This document shows positions 11,700 through 23,039 of a stretch of DNA of 64,000 bases, one piece after another. The DNA is taken from NCBI GenBank assembly GCA_030374805.1, contig JARGSG010000006.1:1240001-1304000 (forward strand). Reading direction: 5' to 3'. Source of the stretch: Gracilaria gracilis (lineage: Eukaryota > Rhodophyta > Florideophyceae > Gracilariales > Gracilariaceae). The notes beneath the pieces are model-generated. The model was not told where the DNA came from. It did not search any database and saw only the letters and a program-made list of their open reading frames with translations. A program made the translations under genes and the position numbers. Positions within the stretch are counted from its first letter, which is position 1. Each line of letters begins with the position of its first letter.

Positions 11700-13045
11700 C
11701 ACACGCTGAAATGTGTGAAGGTTTCGAGATCGGTTGCTCTCCAGCGATGTGCATGAACCAATCCGAGTACACTGTAATGTGTTTCCCATTGAGGAGGTAT
11801 ATTTGCACTACGTGGCAACGCAACTCCATGGAGGTCGTCGTTGACGTCGGTCGTTCTACATCATTCGGCTGCTGCTTCGTTCGCTCGGCGCAGTTGTGGG
11901 TGGTCGCTCGTCGCCCCCGAAGCGTTCGCCCACCTCTGACGTTCGATTTTGTCGTTTCTCACTTACTGTGATGCTATTGCGCATTTCAAACACACAGAAA
12001 CCGCTACGATATCCTAATACACTGGTACACTAATTCACTAAGTTGTCTGTGTCGCACCCTCTCGTGTTGGCCGCAAGCTCACCAACTGCAATCACAGCGC
12101 TTCTCCGCAATTGCAAGACTTCCATTTGCTACTTGCAACTTCAATTGGAATATCTTAACAATGAGCAAATGGACGCAAGGTAATGCGGTAAAAGTTATCT
12201 CACTCAATGCGACCGCGCTTGATCGGTTGTGCTTGGCGGACAAAACTGCAGTGTGGCACCAAACTCTGACGTGTTCACATATCAGTATAGACCACAACAA
12301 TCTGGGTGACAGTTGGGCCGCGCGGTCGCGGCAGCGGTGCAGCCCAGATAGTTTGTAGTACAATCAGCCGCAGTTTGTTTTCAGCAGTCGTGCGACAAAG
12401 CAGCCTGACGCTAACGGTGATGTTCAGGACGGGCACGACCATGAAAAGAAGCATTGGAGACAGTGAAGTGGAGAATTGTGAGTAGAATATGGTGGAACAG
12501 GCAGTGGCAGTGGCAGGGACGGTCAAGAAGTACACACATGTTTTGGTGGTGATATGTTTCATTTGCCGTTCTGCCCAACTGAAGGGTGCGGCTACGGCAC
12601 GCTAAGATTCGAGGATAATTCGGGGAGGACAGTAGATATCGCTGGGTTGTTGCGGTGGCCATATTTACGACGTAGTTGTGTAATTCGGTGATGAAAGATT
12701 AAATGTCAGCCTCCGATGCGACGGCGTCCGTGGTGATGAAGGTGTCCGCGCCTTTGTCAACTGTCTTCTCCAGGTGGGAGTGACAACCTTTTTGGTGGCA
12801 ACAGATGGAGCGCTTGAGAGAGAGAGTGCGGTTGGTTGGTTTTACAGATCAGTAGAAATGATGTATCTGAATTGTGGTTCCGATTGTTTTGGCGGTGCCT
12901 GTCGCGATTGTGAGATGGCTGTTATGGGTGCGTATATGTGGAGGTTTCGGTTTTCTGGGGGGTGGCAGAGGGGCGTTGGAAGTTGAAATGATGATGGCGA
13001 TTCTGCAATGGAAGTGGTCTCGACGACCAGAGCGTCATGATGTCT
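11700..13045. repeat. Diverged duplicate block A, copy 2
   Basis: Paired with 8240-9590 in the same orientation; identity is patchy, with substitutions and many short indels. It lies between block B copy 1 and block D copy 1. Confidence 0.7.
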
Positions 13046-13842
13046 ATGGGTATGATTCAAGTAGCCTGGTTCTGAAATTAACTGAGTACGTCGAGCAAAC
13101 CTGCTCGATAACGTGACGCAGAGAATTGTTTCGATGTTTGTCCTGAGAGGTGTAGTCTCAGCTCTTCCATCGGCGAGAAGGTTTTCTGCAATACTCTGCC
13201 TGTAGATCTGTCATCTCTTTCATAGTGAAGGAGTGGGCGCGGGCCTTATGCGCACAGCCCGGCGCCGTCAACGGCGCATTGAGGGCCCACTGTCCCATGT
13301 GTACCACAACCCTATCCATTCCGTTCACACGATTCTGGTCATGAAAAACTTCCAACGCACTCTCCCAACGTTTTCATGTCTTGCTCACATCTCGCATAAT
13401 GCCTGGGACGTCAAGGGATTCGTTCTCTCGTTTTCAGCTAATGAAGCTCCAAGAAGTTTCGCAGCGCTTGTACTTCTCTCGAAAGTACTTCGTTTTTCTG
13501 CATTCCAATCCAATCGCGAAGGTCAAACTGGGGCTTAGGGTCATCACCACCCACGGCGTTTTTCCACAGTCGACAGGAAGCCGGTGTAACAATTTCGAAC
13601 ATTCCTCAGCTCATTCAACGTTTTCTGGTGGGCCACGGTGTCTAGAGCTTCCAGGTAGGAGAACGCTACTTTGAAAAGAAACGAAGACGGTGAGTTGGCG
13701 GTCTTTCAGGTGCTTTAAACTTTATCTTAACCCAACACGGGGTGCACTGAATGATACGAACCCAACCGCCAGGGTATCGAACCGTCGCACTCTAGTGGCT
13801 GCCCACTTGGCTCAGGTGGATTGTACACTGATTTCAGTTTCG

Positions 13843-13849
13843 TATAAAA
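13843..13849 (+). promoter_or_regulatory. TATA box of the secreted-protein gene, copy 1
   Basis: TATAAAA lies about 210 bp before the chosen ATG and is conserved as TATAAAC in the inverted paralog at 25736-25742, within a longer conserved stretch (CAGTTT-GTATAAA-TGCCAAGCTGATGC). The leader between TATA and ATG is conserved in nucleotides, so the in-frame extension to 13860 is more likely 5' UTR. Confidence 0.7.
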
Positions 13850-14057
13850 TGCCAAGCTGATGCGGCAGCTTCCGATCAACTCATCTCACAGTCGCGATAT
13901 CGATCAAGCAACTCTACCGAAACCTCAAACAAGATCGCTCGATTCTCTTCCGTTTTCTTCATTCTCGCCTCCTGCTACTCAAGCAAGTCACCCACAAGCT
14001 GCTGCTCCCAACAACGCCTCATCAAACGCTCATTACCAACGGATCTATTTTCCGAGA

Positions 14058-14558
14058 ATGTATTCCAAAATCGTTTTCATGATCCTCTTTTTGGCCGTTC
14101 AGCCGCATGCCCTTTCCGACGGCAATGACTTCGAGAGGATGGCGCCCCTGACCCCTTCCATCTGGCCGACGGATTATTCGGAACATTCCGCGCAACCTTC
14201 CGCGGAACCTACGATGGAAATCGGATCAACAATGATGTCTTCAATGCCTTTAACGATGCAAGATGACGAACCTCACCAATACTGCAACAGGGTAGAGTTC
14301 GAAGCTGCGATATCCTGCATTTGTTTCTTAAGATATATAGATGTTACGAAGCCGTTCGATGATGGAGAACGCCGTCCCATATTTTGTGAATCTTTCGGAA
14401 GTTTTGAAAGCCAGTCCAAGTCTTGCCGCTTTCTGCAGGAGACTAAGTTGAACCTTTTTCCGACCTTAGTATGGCTGGATTCGTTTTCAAAATACTGCAT
14501 TGGAACTAGTATTGCTGATGAGCTTCCTGACAACTCTCGTTGGCGTGAATATTTTTGA
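14058..14558 (+). CDS. Secreted six-cysteine protein, copy 1
   Basis: The frame codes 166 residues from MYSKIVFMILFLAVQPHALS, a textbook signal peptide with a hydrophobic core and small residues before the cleavage region. The mature part has a Ser/Thr/Pro-rich stretch (residues about 25-75), then a compact domain with six cysteines conserved in the paralog: YC, SCIC, FC, SC and YC. The segment LNLFPTLVWLDSFSKYCIG is almost invariant. I chose the ATG at 14058 over the in-frame ATG at 13860 because the signal peptide starts here and the TATA box is at 13843. No known family is recognised. Pairing with the inverted copy at 25029-25520, conserved better in protein than in flank, suggests a functional gene exported from the cell. 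Confidence 0.75.
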   Translation: MYSKIVFMILFLAVQPHALSDGNDFERMAPLTPSIWPTDYSEHSAQPSAEPTMEIGSTMMSSMPLTMQDDEPHQYCNRVEFEAAISCICFLRYIDVTKPFDDGERRPIFCESFGSFESQSKSCRFLQETKLNLFPTLVWLDSFSKYCIGTSIADELPDNSRWREYF

Positions 14559-15207
14559 CAAAGTCGGTGCAGGGAGTGGTATGGGATGGAAGGGTCATGA
14601 TGATGTGGGAATGATATGATTGATGTCTGTCATAGCTTTGTCGGCTCCCGTAGATAAGTTCTTAGAACCGTATAGCATTCCCTGAAGTCAGTTCTGAGGG
14701 TTTTGCCTGCAGTCAGTAAGGACTATGGGTAGTTCAGCGTTCTTGCGTTTCTTCTTTGGCCCAGAGAAAACGTCAGTTATCTTTTAAACCAGAACATTCT
14801 AGGATGGGGCTTTGCCAATGGCGTCGGTTTGATGGAAAACGCTCTTTCAGTCTTACAGAGGGAGTTGTGTTGCTGCAAGTGAAATTGTTTTGGCCAATCG
14901 AATGGTGCTACCTGTACATAGCTCATCGTTTTGTCTGCCAAGGGGAGGAAGGCTTACTCTATTACAGCATTATACACGAAAAACGAATTGAAATCAGAGT
15001 TGCATACTTGTAACTGACTGGACTTAGTATAGTACATTCACCTTATGTCAGAGCAATACGCCTTTTAGCACAGGCATCAAAATTGAACATATGCCGCTTT
15101 TTTCTAATCCACAGAGAGGTACGAACTATGTTCAAGACACCGAGAGGTCAAGATTGTCAGACGTGAAAGGACGTGGAGGACGTTAGTCGGTTTCTTGTGG
15201 TGAGGGA
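14559..15207. other. Intergenic between secreted-protein gene and LINE
   Basis: A motif GGGAATGATATGATTGA at about 14609 resembles GGGAATGATGTGATTGAG at 24900, so the 3' flank of the gene shares a little sequence with the end of block B. No supported gene; an 85-codon ORF at 14756-15013 has no distinguishing features. Confidence 0.45.
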
Positions 15208-15813
15208 ATGGTTAAGGCGGAGTATATGGGTACAAAAGATCGCTGGCTGCGATCCTTTGCAACCCACCTTCTATCATATCACAAATCTGCACGAATCATG
15301 GCTGAGACCGCGATACAAGTACCAACTACCTCAGAAAACAAAGCAACGCTAGAAAAACTTCACCCGGCACCACAGATACCCCTTAATCCGAAAGACATTA
15401 GCCTCCTCCCTCCAGCATTGAAAGCAACGGAACATCAAGTCAGCAAGGCACTCAAGGGCCTTCCGCACGACTCCTCTTCCGGCCCAGATGGCATCCACCC
15501 TGCAGTATTGCGTACACTCGCAAAACAGAATTGCACAGCTTTACCAGACCAGTCGCTACTAAGAAATAACACAATTCATCAACAACAGCCTCAATGGAGG
15601 TCTCCCAGCGTGGTTGAGGCTCTTATGATCTTCACGAAACCTCATTGGGCTCCCCAAACCCAGATCAACCAGGCTACGACCCCTCGCAATAGGGCTTGCA
15701 TGGCGGTGGCTCATATCAAAGTTGGCCGCAAACCTCGTGTCAACCTCGTGTCAAATTCGTGTCCCGCACCCCTAACATACAGGCGTACTTCCGCCTACAC
15801 CAATTCTCAGTAG
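15208..15813 (+). pseudogene. LINE reverse transcriptase, N-terminal half
   Basis: The frame encodes the start of a non-LTR retrotransposon RT. ALKGLPHDSSSGPDGIHPAVL matches the conserved finger motif of LINE RTs (SxGPDGxxPxxL). After about 15530 the RT reading continues only by changing frame (FINNSLNGGLPAWLR, GLAWRWLISKLAANLVS), so this copy is decayed. At its end HQFS joins VGIPAGAEALVH across the copia insertion at 15814-21515. The element's 5' end and any upstream domains are not recognised. Confidence 0.75.
15809..15813. other. Target site duplication AGTAG, left
   Basis: AGTAG precedes the left LTR and is repeated at 21516-21520 after the right LTR. Removing one copy and the element restores an open LINE reading across the site. 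Confidence 0.9.
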
Positions 15814-16147
15814 TATAATAGACCCCAAATGAGCACAAAGGTTTTCTCTTTACCAAAGGTCGCAAAGTTTTTCGCAGACAGACGTTGCAGCATCGACCAA
15901 GCGTCTGTAACTTCCTTCCTGGATGTGCTGCCTCCTTCTTCTGCTCCGTCTGCTGCGGCCGCGGTACTCTATATATACCGGGTTATGAACCTATCATTCC
16001 GGTATCTCCGCAAGTCTTAAGACTACTCAGATATGCATATTCCACATAGATTTTGACTACACTCAATCTTCATAAATATATATCATATATGTAGACATTG
16101 TTCCACATGATATATAACAAGTTCCAAAGTACGACTGATATTCCACA
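15814..16147 (-). repeat. 3' LTR of copia-2 (334 bp)
   Basis: On minus it begins TGTGGAATATC and ends TCTATTATA, so the terminal dinucleotides are TG and TA, not the usual TG and CA. A TATA-type sequence TATATATA is at 15970-15977. The upstream purine tract AATGGGGGAG (minus, 16148-16157) fits a polypurine tract. Confidence 0.93.
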
Positions 16148-16157
16148 CTCCCCCATT
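16148..16157 (-). other. Polypurine tract of copia-2
   Basis: On minus AATGGGGGAG abuts the 3' LTR start. Such tracts prime plus-strand DNA synthesis in LTR retrotransposons. Confidence 0.75.
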
Positions 16158-16222
16158 CTTGTTACTGGGATGTCACAAGAAAAACGAGACATATCACTCT
16201 TTTGAGTCTTGAAATAGATGCC

Positions 16223-19200
16223 TTATTCTTCTTCTTGCTTTGCAATACCAATATCCCTCAAGTTGTCAACGTCGAACATCAAGCGCCCTTCGGATACCAT
16301 TGTCTCCAAGATTCCACTCGTCTCACCAGCCAACGGCTTTGTCAATGGGTCAGCAGGGTTCTGAGTCCCTGGTACCCATACAATACGGTCCAAGTCTCCA
16401 TTCATATGCATGAGACGTAATCGCTGCACATCAATTATAACTGCAGCATCTCGAGGGTGCGATTGAGTCGATATGCATTTGTGCAAACCCTTGCTGTCCA
16501 CCACCAGAGTGATCGGCAAACGAATTCCACTTATGTTCTCGTAAATATTCCTCAGATTGAGCGCCATGGCTGTAGCTGTAATTGCCGCAATTGTTTCTGC
16601 GGATGGAACTGAAGTCGACACACGTCTCTGTTTCCTAGACAGCCAACAAATTGTATGAAATATGCTCGACTTCTTCGTCCCAAATGCAATGCCAACGACA
16701 CAACCTTCCTAAGCTACAGTTTTCATGTGCGGGTGCGGAAATTCTGCATCACTGAATGCCAATATGTAGGCGGATCTTTTCTCAGCAGTGGTAGGTTGAA
16801 TATAACTTAGACGATTTGATCGTCTTACTCCATCTCGAATAGGACCATTGATTTGCTTCACATCCCCTACAGTCAACTGGGGTATGCACTGCTGAATATA
16901 ACTGCCGACGATACATGCAAGAGGAAAGTATGCAGTTCCAAGATACCCAAATTTTCCCGCGATTGTTCTTACCGCACGAATCTCTGATTGACTTGCTGTA
17001 TCGGAAATCTGTTTGCGGCGTCCTGGAGGTAGCTCCAGGGGCGCAATGCTTTTCTGTATATCAGGCATAGAAACTTCAATTACATTTCCTGTCTGTTGTA
17101 CAGATGTACTATTCACGTTCAAGAGCTCAGGAGTTTGCCTCCACTCTCCAATACTATAAACCTGTCGTATTCCGTTCCGAATGGTTCGCAGATCGATACC
17201 TGTTCGTCCGGCAACAAGCATATCATCAACATATTTGCGAAGTAGACAACGAAGTATACCTTGAGCCATCTTTCGGAACAATTGAGGCACTCCGACAATC
17301 ACGTCGAAACCCAAATCAGAAGTTACTAATGAGTCTGATGCCTTTTGCCACTTTCGACCTGCTGTAACAATGCCGTAGAACGTCGCCAAAAGTAACCAGT
17401 AGGTTCCAGCTGCCCCAACGGAACGGGGAGGCACGACAAATATTTCGCGCTTAGCTTCTCCACTCTGAGGATACGCTCCTGATATGTCCCCTTTTCCCAA
17501 GATAAATCCAAATTGGGAAGATACGCTGTAGATCAACCGAAACCCTTCATGAGATACCACTGCGGCATCTGTTCGTAGGGAGTCCTTCTCTGAATCTTTG
17601 TTACCGTGAACGCGAAGTCTTGCCTTTAACTTCAGATATCCCATTTCTAACGCATGACTGTCATTCTTCACCTTGTACACAAAGTGTGATCCAATGATGT
17701 TTGGGTTAGGAGGAAGATCTTGGTGTCTTACGATACGGATGTTGTGCATCCAGTTGGAATCAAGTTCAACCTTTTCAGCCGTTCGGAACATCGCGTAGGG
17801 GATCCAAGGGGCTTCTCGTTCGTAAAATTGAACATTACGCCATTGATCGTATGTAAACTTTAAAACATTATGTGCAGCAGCTTTTCGATCTGCCTCTGTG
17901 TATATTGGAATACATAGTGCGGTGTACTTCTCGATCATCTTCTTCTTACGCTTAGATCGTCTCAGTGGCTGAGTTGGACCAGCAGGTGTCTCGGCATCAT
18001 GATCTGGTGGTACTGTCGCTTGCTCTAAGGTTGGAGATTTCGTTTCGGTCTCTAGTGGGGGCTCTGGTGCCGCCGGTGTGATGGCAATAGTATGCTTCTT
18101 TTCTGTCACCCCCACAGTTGGTGTTGTAGAGTTGTGCACGGGTACACTATCAGAATCTTCACTTTCCGCTCCAGAAGTCTCACTACCAATATCCTCTTCA
18201 ATTTGTTGTGCGTCTGACTTTTGATATCTTTCGGGTGGCACTTCGTACTGTGCCCGTACAACATTCCGTGCAAGTAGGTTAGTTGGTAGCTTTCGAACAT
18301 CCTCACGAGCAATAACTTTTTCCTGACGGCCTTTCCCTACCACAATAGATCCATCATGGCGAATCTTCCTAACATGCTCTTCCTTCCAATGGCCACGCTT
18401 CCGAACACCATTTGGGACGAGAACCAACACATCTTCTCCGATTTCGATATCTCTACGAATCTGTGCCGGTCTTGACTTCATTATCCTCGCCAACAATCTT
18501 CTAGCAGTCATAGCCTTATAGGCTTCCAAGTATTCTTCGGTCACGAACAGTTGTCCTGTACCACTCACTGAGGGGGTATATCCTCGCACCAATTCAAACG
18601 AAGACGCGATGCGGTTGCCGTACATTATATTACTTATGTAACAGGCATTCAATACTTTTTCTTGAAATCTCTTCGATTTCTGAACTTCGTCGAGTTCGAA
18701 TCGTTCTAGAATACCCTTTAGAACTCTGTTCTTTCTCTCCACAATACCTGCCTTGTTGTGTCGGCGTGCTGGTAGTGGTGAGAATTTTATGCCTCGCTTG
18801 CTCATGTGTTCATGTACGACTTTCTTATCGAATTCACGATCAGCGACAATCTGCACTGGGTCTCCATGACGTAAGCACCATGCATTTTCAAGACATCGAA
18901 GCACGACATTACTATCTCGAGAAGATATCGCTGAAATCTCGGAAAAACCTGTTGCCGAATCCACGATATTTAATGCCATCCGGTTTTTCCAATACATGAT
19001 ATCAAAGTAAACACGTACATTGAAATTCTGTTCGAGGCGCGAGAGACTGAACTTCCTACTGTGCTCTGGCCCCCCACTCCGAATACAAACCTCGCAACTC
19101 TGAACGAGTTTCGTGATGTAGTTCTTCATCCAAGGTTTCCATTTATCCCCTCTTTTGAGTAAAGCTTCCATTGAACTCGATGGTAAATGCGTTCTGCTAT

Positions 19201-20914
19201 GCACTCTTCTGATAAGACTAATTGCCTCCTTGCTAGATTTGGGTACCCGAGATTGTAATAAAAGCGACTCTGCAACATTCATGCTGAATGCCTTGCACGA
19301 CAACACAATTCTAGCGTACCCGTCCACTCGAGACACTGGAGTTGGGATTGATACCCTGCATCCATTTGCCATTAAAGATAATCGTTCGTTCGCGTGAGAT
19401 TCAACCGCTTTGAATTTCTGCAAGTTATCTTTTCCCAGCATAAATGGAACATCCCCCTTAACTACTAAAGCTTCAAGTGAGAGTGTCTCACCTCCTCCGA
19501 CAGGTAGGAGAAGTACGCACCTAGCGATTATTTCTTGCGCTTGGGACTTATTATCAGGGGTTCCAAAAGCATGAGCTGTGCAGTCGGATTCCAAGTTCGG
19601 TTTGAAGATAGGTTGTATATCAAGAGATTGACATAACTGGTTGTAGTTGTTCTCCCCGACCACTGTACTCTTGGCTCCACCATCCACAATGATTGAGCAA
19701 AGGTCGCTCTCCTTGCGAGAATATTCCTTCAAATTCGAAGTCATTGAAGAATAGAGGATGTCTAATGAAGTATTCAATGTTGTTTTCTTTGAGTCTGTTG
19801 CTTCTTCATCAGGAGGAGGAAACTCTGTTTGATCCTCAATCTGGCTTTGTCTCTGATTCTTCTTAGATTTCTTCTGTTTTCGCTTGTTTTCCAGAGCCTT
19901 CTTGCATGGCGGGTTCTCGTAAGCGAAGTGATCTCCCTTGCAGATCCAACACTCTCGTCCGCCAGCCCTTAAGGCGGTCTTCTTGCTGAAAGTTTGTCGC
20001 TCTGAATTATCCTTCCAAGAAGAACTGCTAGAGCTGAGTTGTGTTTTGGCAGCTGACTCACCGTGATCGAGCCTTCTCAGTGCGATACGAACTGAATCCA
20101 TGGTAATAATAGCTTCTTCTTGAGTTTGATCGCCTGTGGTTCTACTTTGTCGCGAAGATGGTAGATTTTCAATCTGCTTATTCAGTAGCGTCAATGTGTC
20201 TAGTGTTCGCTGAGTTCCTAACAGTGATGCTTCAGCCGTTTGTATTTGTACTTTGATCGGAGATTCTTCCATAGAGTCAAGCAGCTGATCCAAACCCAAT
20301 GACGCCTGTTGCACATTTGCTAAGACATTGTCCCATCTTCTTCGAAGATCATTGAGGTGAACCGTCAATGTAGCGCTCAAATCTACTGCACTTGTAAGCT
20401 GTGGTAGCACACCTGCGGTGCTTGGTCCTGCTTCACCAGTAGAGCTCACAACCTGAGATTCGGCTTGCCGCGCAACACTTCGTGTCATTGCTTGACCGAT
20501 AATGTCTGCTACTGATTGAGGTCCTTGATGTACCATCCTAGATTGTCCTGCTATTGACATGGGGTCCTGAACATTGAGCACTGACTTCTGATAGTCAATC
20601 GCACTCTTCAAAGCCCATGTAAATTCTGTACGATCTAGCTTTGCATTGAGAACACATAACAGTGCCAACAGTTCTTGCACTCCAGCTGACTGCGCCGCTT
20701 CTCCATGCGCATATGCGTACTGAGTACAGAGACTACTGTACTCTTGCCAGTATTCATCGAATGATTGCCTCTTTGCATGCGATTTGAGCATAAGCTCTTT
20801 CCATGCTTTTGCTGTATCAAGAAATGCTGTCTCTTTGTCAAGCGGGTCAATTGTGTTCAGTATATAATCGACTACTTGCCCAAAGTCTTCGCGAGTCATC
20901 TCAGCATGCACCAT
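16223..20914 (-). CDS. Copia-2 Gag-Pol polyprotein with one internal TAG
   Basis: The frame opens at ATG 20914 and is open for 1401 codons to a TAG at 16709-16711, then continues in the same frame to a TAA at 16223. Gag occupies about residues 1-400, with a zinc-knuckle-like CWICKGDHFAYENPPC near 321-336. Protease shows the active-site motif DGGAKSTV near residue 406. Integrase has the acidic residues in FDIMYW, VADREFD (about 690) and GIVERKN. RT carries KYVDDMLVAG at about 1225. RNase H begins AFSDAEFPHPH and resumes beyond the TAG (EGCVVGIAFGTKKS), closing with ADPLTK. The TAG stands where a CAG would be one substitution away. The protein catalyses capsid assembly, processing, cDNA synthesis and integration; as read it would lack most of RNase H unless the stop is read through. 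Confidence 0.92.
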
Positions 20915-21169
20915 TGACGATATGTGCGCTAATCGTTAGTTTGCATTTCCACGAATGTTGCCGAGAATTGCAAATACTTGCTGCCCAAGTGAGAGTCGAC
21001 GGTCAGAATCCTTGTCGGCGAGATCTTGAAACTTGATCCAGTCAATTACAGCTCTTCTGTAGGCCCTAACATCCACTCCTTCATCATAGACTGGCACCTC
21101 GCCGGGTTTCCTGGATCGGACTGTTGTGGAAAGTTTGAATGGCCTTCTGCCACCGCGTGTTCTCCAGCC

Positions 21170-21181
21170 TGGGCCCATAAC
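21170..21181 (-). other. Half-tRNA primer binding site of copia-2
   Basis: On minus GTTATGGGCCCA starts right after the 5' LTR. It is complementary to the anticodon arm of eukaryotic initiator tRNA-Met (TGGGCCCATAAC), not to its 3' CCA end. Drosophila copia is primed in this way by an internally cleaved initiator tRNA. The match runs one base further if a single mismatch is allowed. Confidence 0.85.
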
Positions 21182-21515
21182 TATAATAGACCCCAAATGA
21201 GCACAAAGGTTTTCTCTTTACCAAAGGTCGCAAAGTTTTTCGCAGACAGACGTTGCAGCATCGACCAAGCGTCTGTAACTTCCTTCCTGGAGGTGCTGCC
21301 TCCTTCTTCTGCTCCGTCTGCTGCGGCCGCGGTACTCTATATATACCGGGTTATGAACCTATCATTCCGGTATCTCCGCAAGTCTTAAGACTACTCAGAT
21401 ATGCATATTCCACATAGATTTTGACTACACTCAATCTTCATAAATATATATCATATATGTAGACATTGTTCCACATGATATATAACAAGTTCCAAAGTAC
21501 GACTGATATTCCACA
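21182..21515 (-). repeat. 5' LTR of copia-2 (334 bp)
   Basis: Identical to 15814-16147 except at one position. TATATATA at 21338-21345 on this LTR is the likely core promoter for minus-strand genomic RNA. Confidence 0.93.
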
Positions 21516-22836
21516 AGTAGGCATCCCGGCTGGAGCAGAAGCACTGGTGCACATCCTTCGCCACTCAGTCGCAAACCTGAAAAACAAAAACCTTGCGCTC
21601 ATCCGAGTCGATGCCAGAAACGCTTTTAACGCAATTGAAAGGCAAACCATACTTGACGAAGTAGAAAAACAAACTCCGCAGTTGGCAAGATACATATAGG
21701 CATGTTATCCGGAACCAGTTCCTCTTTCGTTCGGCCCACACACAGTAATGAGCAGAACAGGCACACAGTAGGGAGATCCCCTGATCCCGCTTCTCTTTGC
21801 CTTGACTTTGCACCCCCTCATAATGAAACTGAAACAACACGATAACCCTCCATTACTGGCGTTCTTTGCGGACGACAATGCAATCGTAACAGAGCAGGAA
21901 AAAGTCACAAAACCGCTTGCCTTATTGGAACACGACGGAGACAAGACAGGGTTTCGCCCAAACATGTCAAACCCATTCTGCTGGTGGTGCACCACCCCCA
22001 ACATAGCACAGTGCCAAGCCACAATTTCTGAAAAGAAAGCAGTCCTCATCCTTGGGTCCCCAATAAACCATGCAGCGGAGTGTAGTCAACTCTCAGAGGA
22101 AAGATCATCAAAGAGCAAGCACTTCTTCGATCAGCTACCTCGACTTCAGAATATTCAGTGACAACAGCGACTGCACAAGGTGCAACGAGCCTAGACGCGA
22201 TTTGAATGCCTATGGATACCATACATGCGTCTGCAGAGCGGGACAAGGAGCCACCAGAAGTCACAACCGGCATCGGGACACACTATACACGTCACTTAAG
22301 CAATAACCTGCCTTGCAGCATGTCTCAAGAGAATGGACATTTCCATCGGAGCATCACTTGCCAGAAACGGAACGGCACAGGCGAGACCTGCTGATAGAAC
22401 CCGGTGATCTTGGCCAAAGACCAGTTGGAATCGACGTCACCGTAGTCAGCCCACACAGGGCTTGCTACACCATACGAGCCAGCAAAAGAGCAGGAGTTGC
22501 AGCCGAAAAAGCAGAGGCTCTCAAGCGCTCAAAATATGGAGAACTGTGCGACCATAACGGCGTAGAGCTCGTTCCGTTTGCTTTAGACATCCATGGGGCT
22601 TTCGGAACCTCAGCGAAGGCCTTCTTGCGACATCTCGTATGCCTGGCTCCAGAACGGCAAGGCTCGAAGACAGGATAGGAGTAGGAACGTTACCGCAACA
22701 TAGCCCTTACGTCGCCACCCAACAACGCCTTACAGCAGCCTCAATAAATGCACGCCGCCTGCTGCCCATGAGCACGGTGCCACCGGAGCTTGCCAAGGAT
22801 GTCTCTCACCTCGTATCACAATCACACTTCAGTTAG
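21516..22836 (+). pseudogene. LINE RT C-terminal half with RLE-type endonuclease
   Basis: Across several frames the reading gives VGIPAGAEALVHILRHS and IRVDARNAFNAIERQ (RT palm), then FFADDNAIV, the catalytic box with FADD in place of YxDD. Next is CTRCNEP...GYHTCVC...HNRHRD, a Cys/His motif, and RPVGIDVTVVSP followed by EKAEALKRSKY, which resembles the PD-(D/E)XK-like endonuclease placed C-terminal to RT in RLE LINEs. Frameshifts fall near 21700, 22150, 22300 and 22670, and a TAG lies at about 21768. The last frame closes at 22836. Assignment to an RLE LINE is inferred from domain order; target specificity is unknown. Confidence 0.7.
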
Positions 22837-22837
22837 T

Positions 22838-22995
22838 GTACACGTACTTGAAATTTCAAATATCATGTTTAAATTCGGAAGATATTGTGAAAGTATTTCA
22901 ATTGACACACGATCTGAGTAATTGATCAGATCAAGATTCTTGTCTCGAAAGGCTCGCAAAGCGATCTTTCATTTGCTGTAATGCAGCGGTACATC
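22838..22995. repeat. Dispersed repeat C, copy 1
   Basis: Matches 26580-26750 in the same orientation (GAAATTTCA-ATATCAT, AATTGACACACGATCT, AAGCGATCTTTCATTTGCTG). It directly follows the LINE end and precedes block B copy 2. Confidence 0.7.
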
Positions 22996-23039
22996 GTGCT
23001 GTAAATCCCCGAAACGAAACACATGAGTCTGAAAACAAT

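Larger units (their letters stand above)
13420..14558 (+). repeat. Duplicate block D, copy 1 (secreted-protein locus)
   Basis: Matches 25029-26170 in inverted orientation, including about 400 bp upstream of the TATA box, the leader and the coding sequence. Shared upstream landmarks are ACAGGAAGC(C/T)GGTGTA, GGCCACGGTGTCTAGAGC, GTGAGTTGGCGGTC and CTCAGGTGGATTGTAC. Confidence 0.85.
15814..21515 (-). mobile_element. Complete Ty1/copia element on minus (copia-2), 5.7 kb
   Basis: It has two 334-bp LTRs that differ at a single position (T versus G at about 15925/21293), a 5-bp TSD (AGTAG), a primer binding site, a polypurine tract and one long gag-pol frame. Domain order (Gag, protease, integrase, RT, RNase H) is that of Ty1/copia. 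One substitution in 334 bp indicates a very recent insertion. It sits inside a LINE RT gene. The coding frame is intact except for one TAG in RNase H. Confidence 0.95.
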
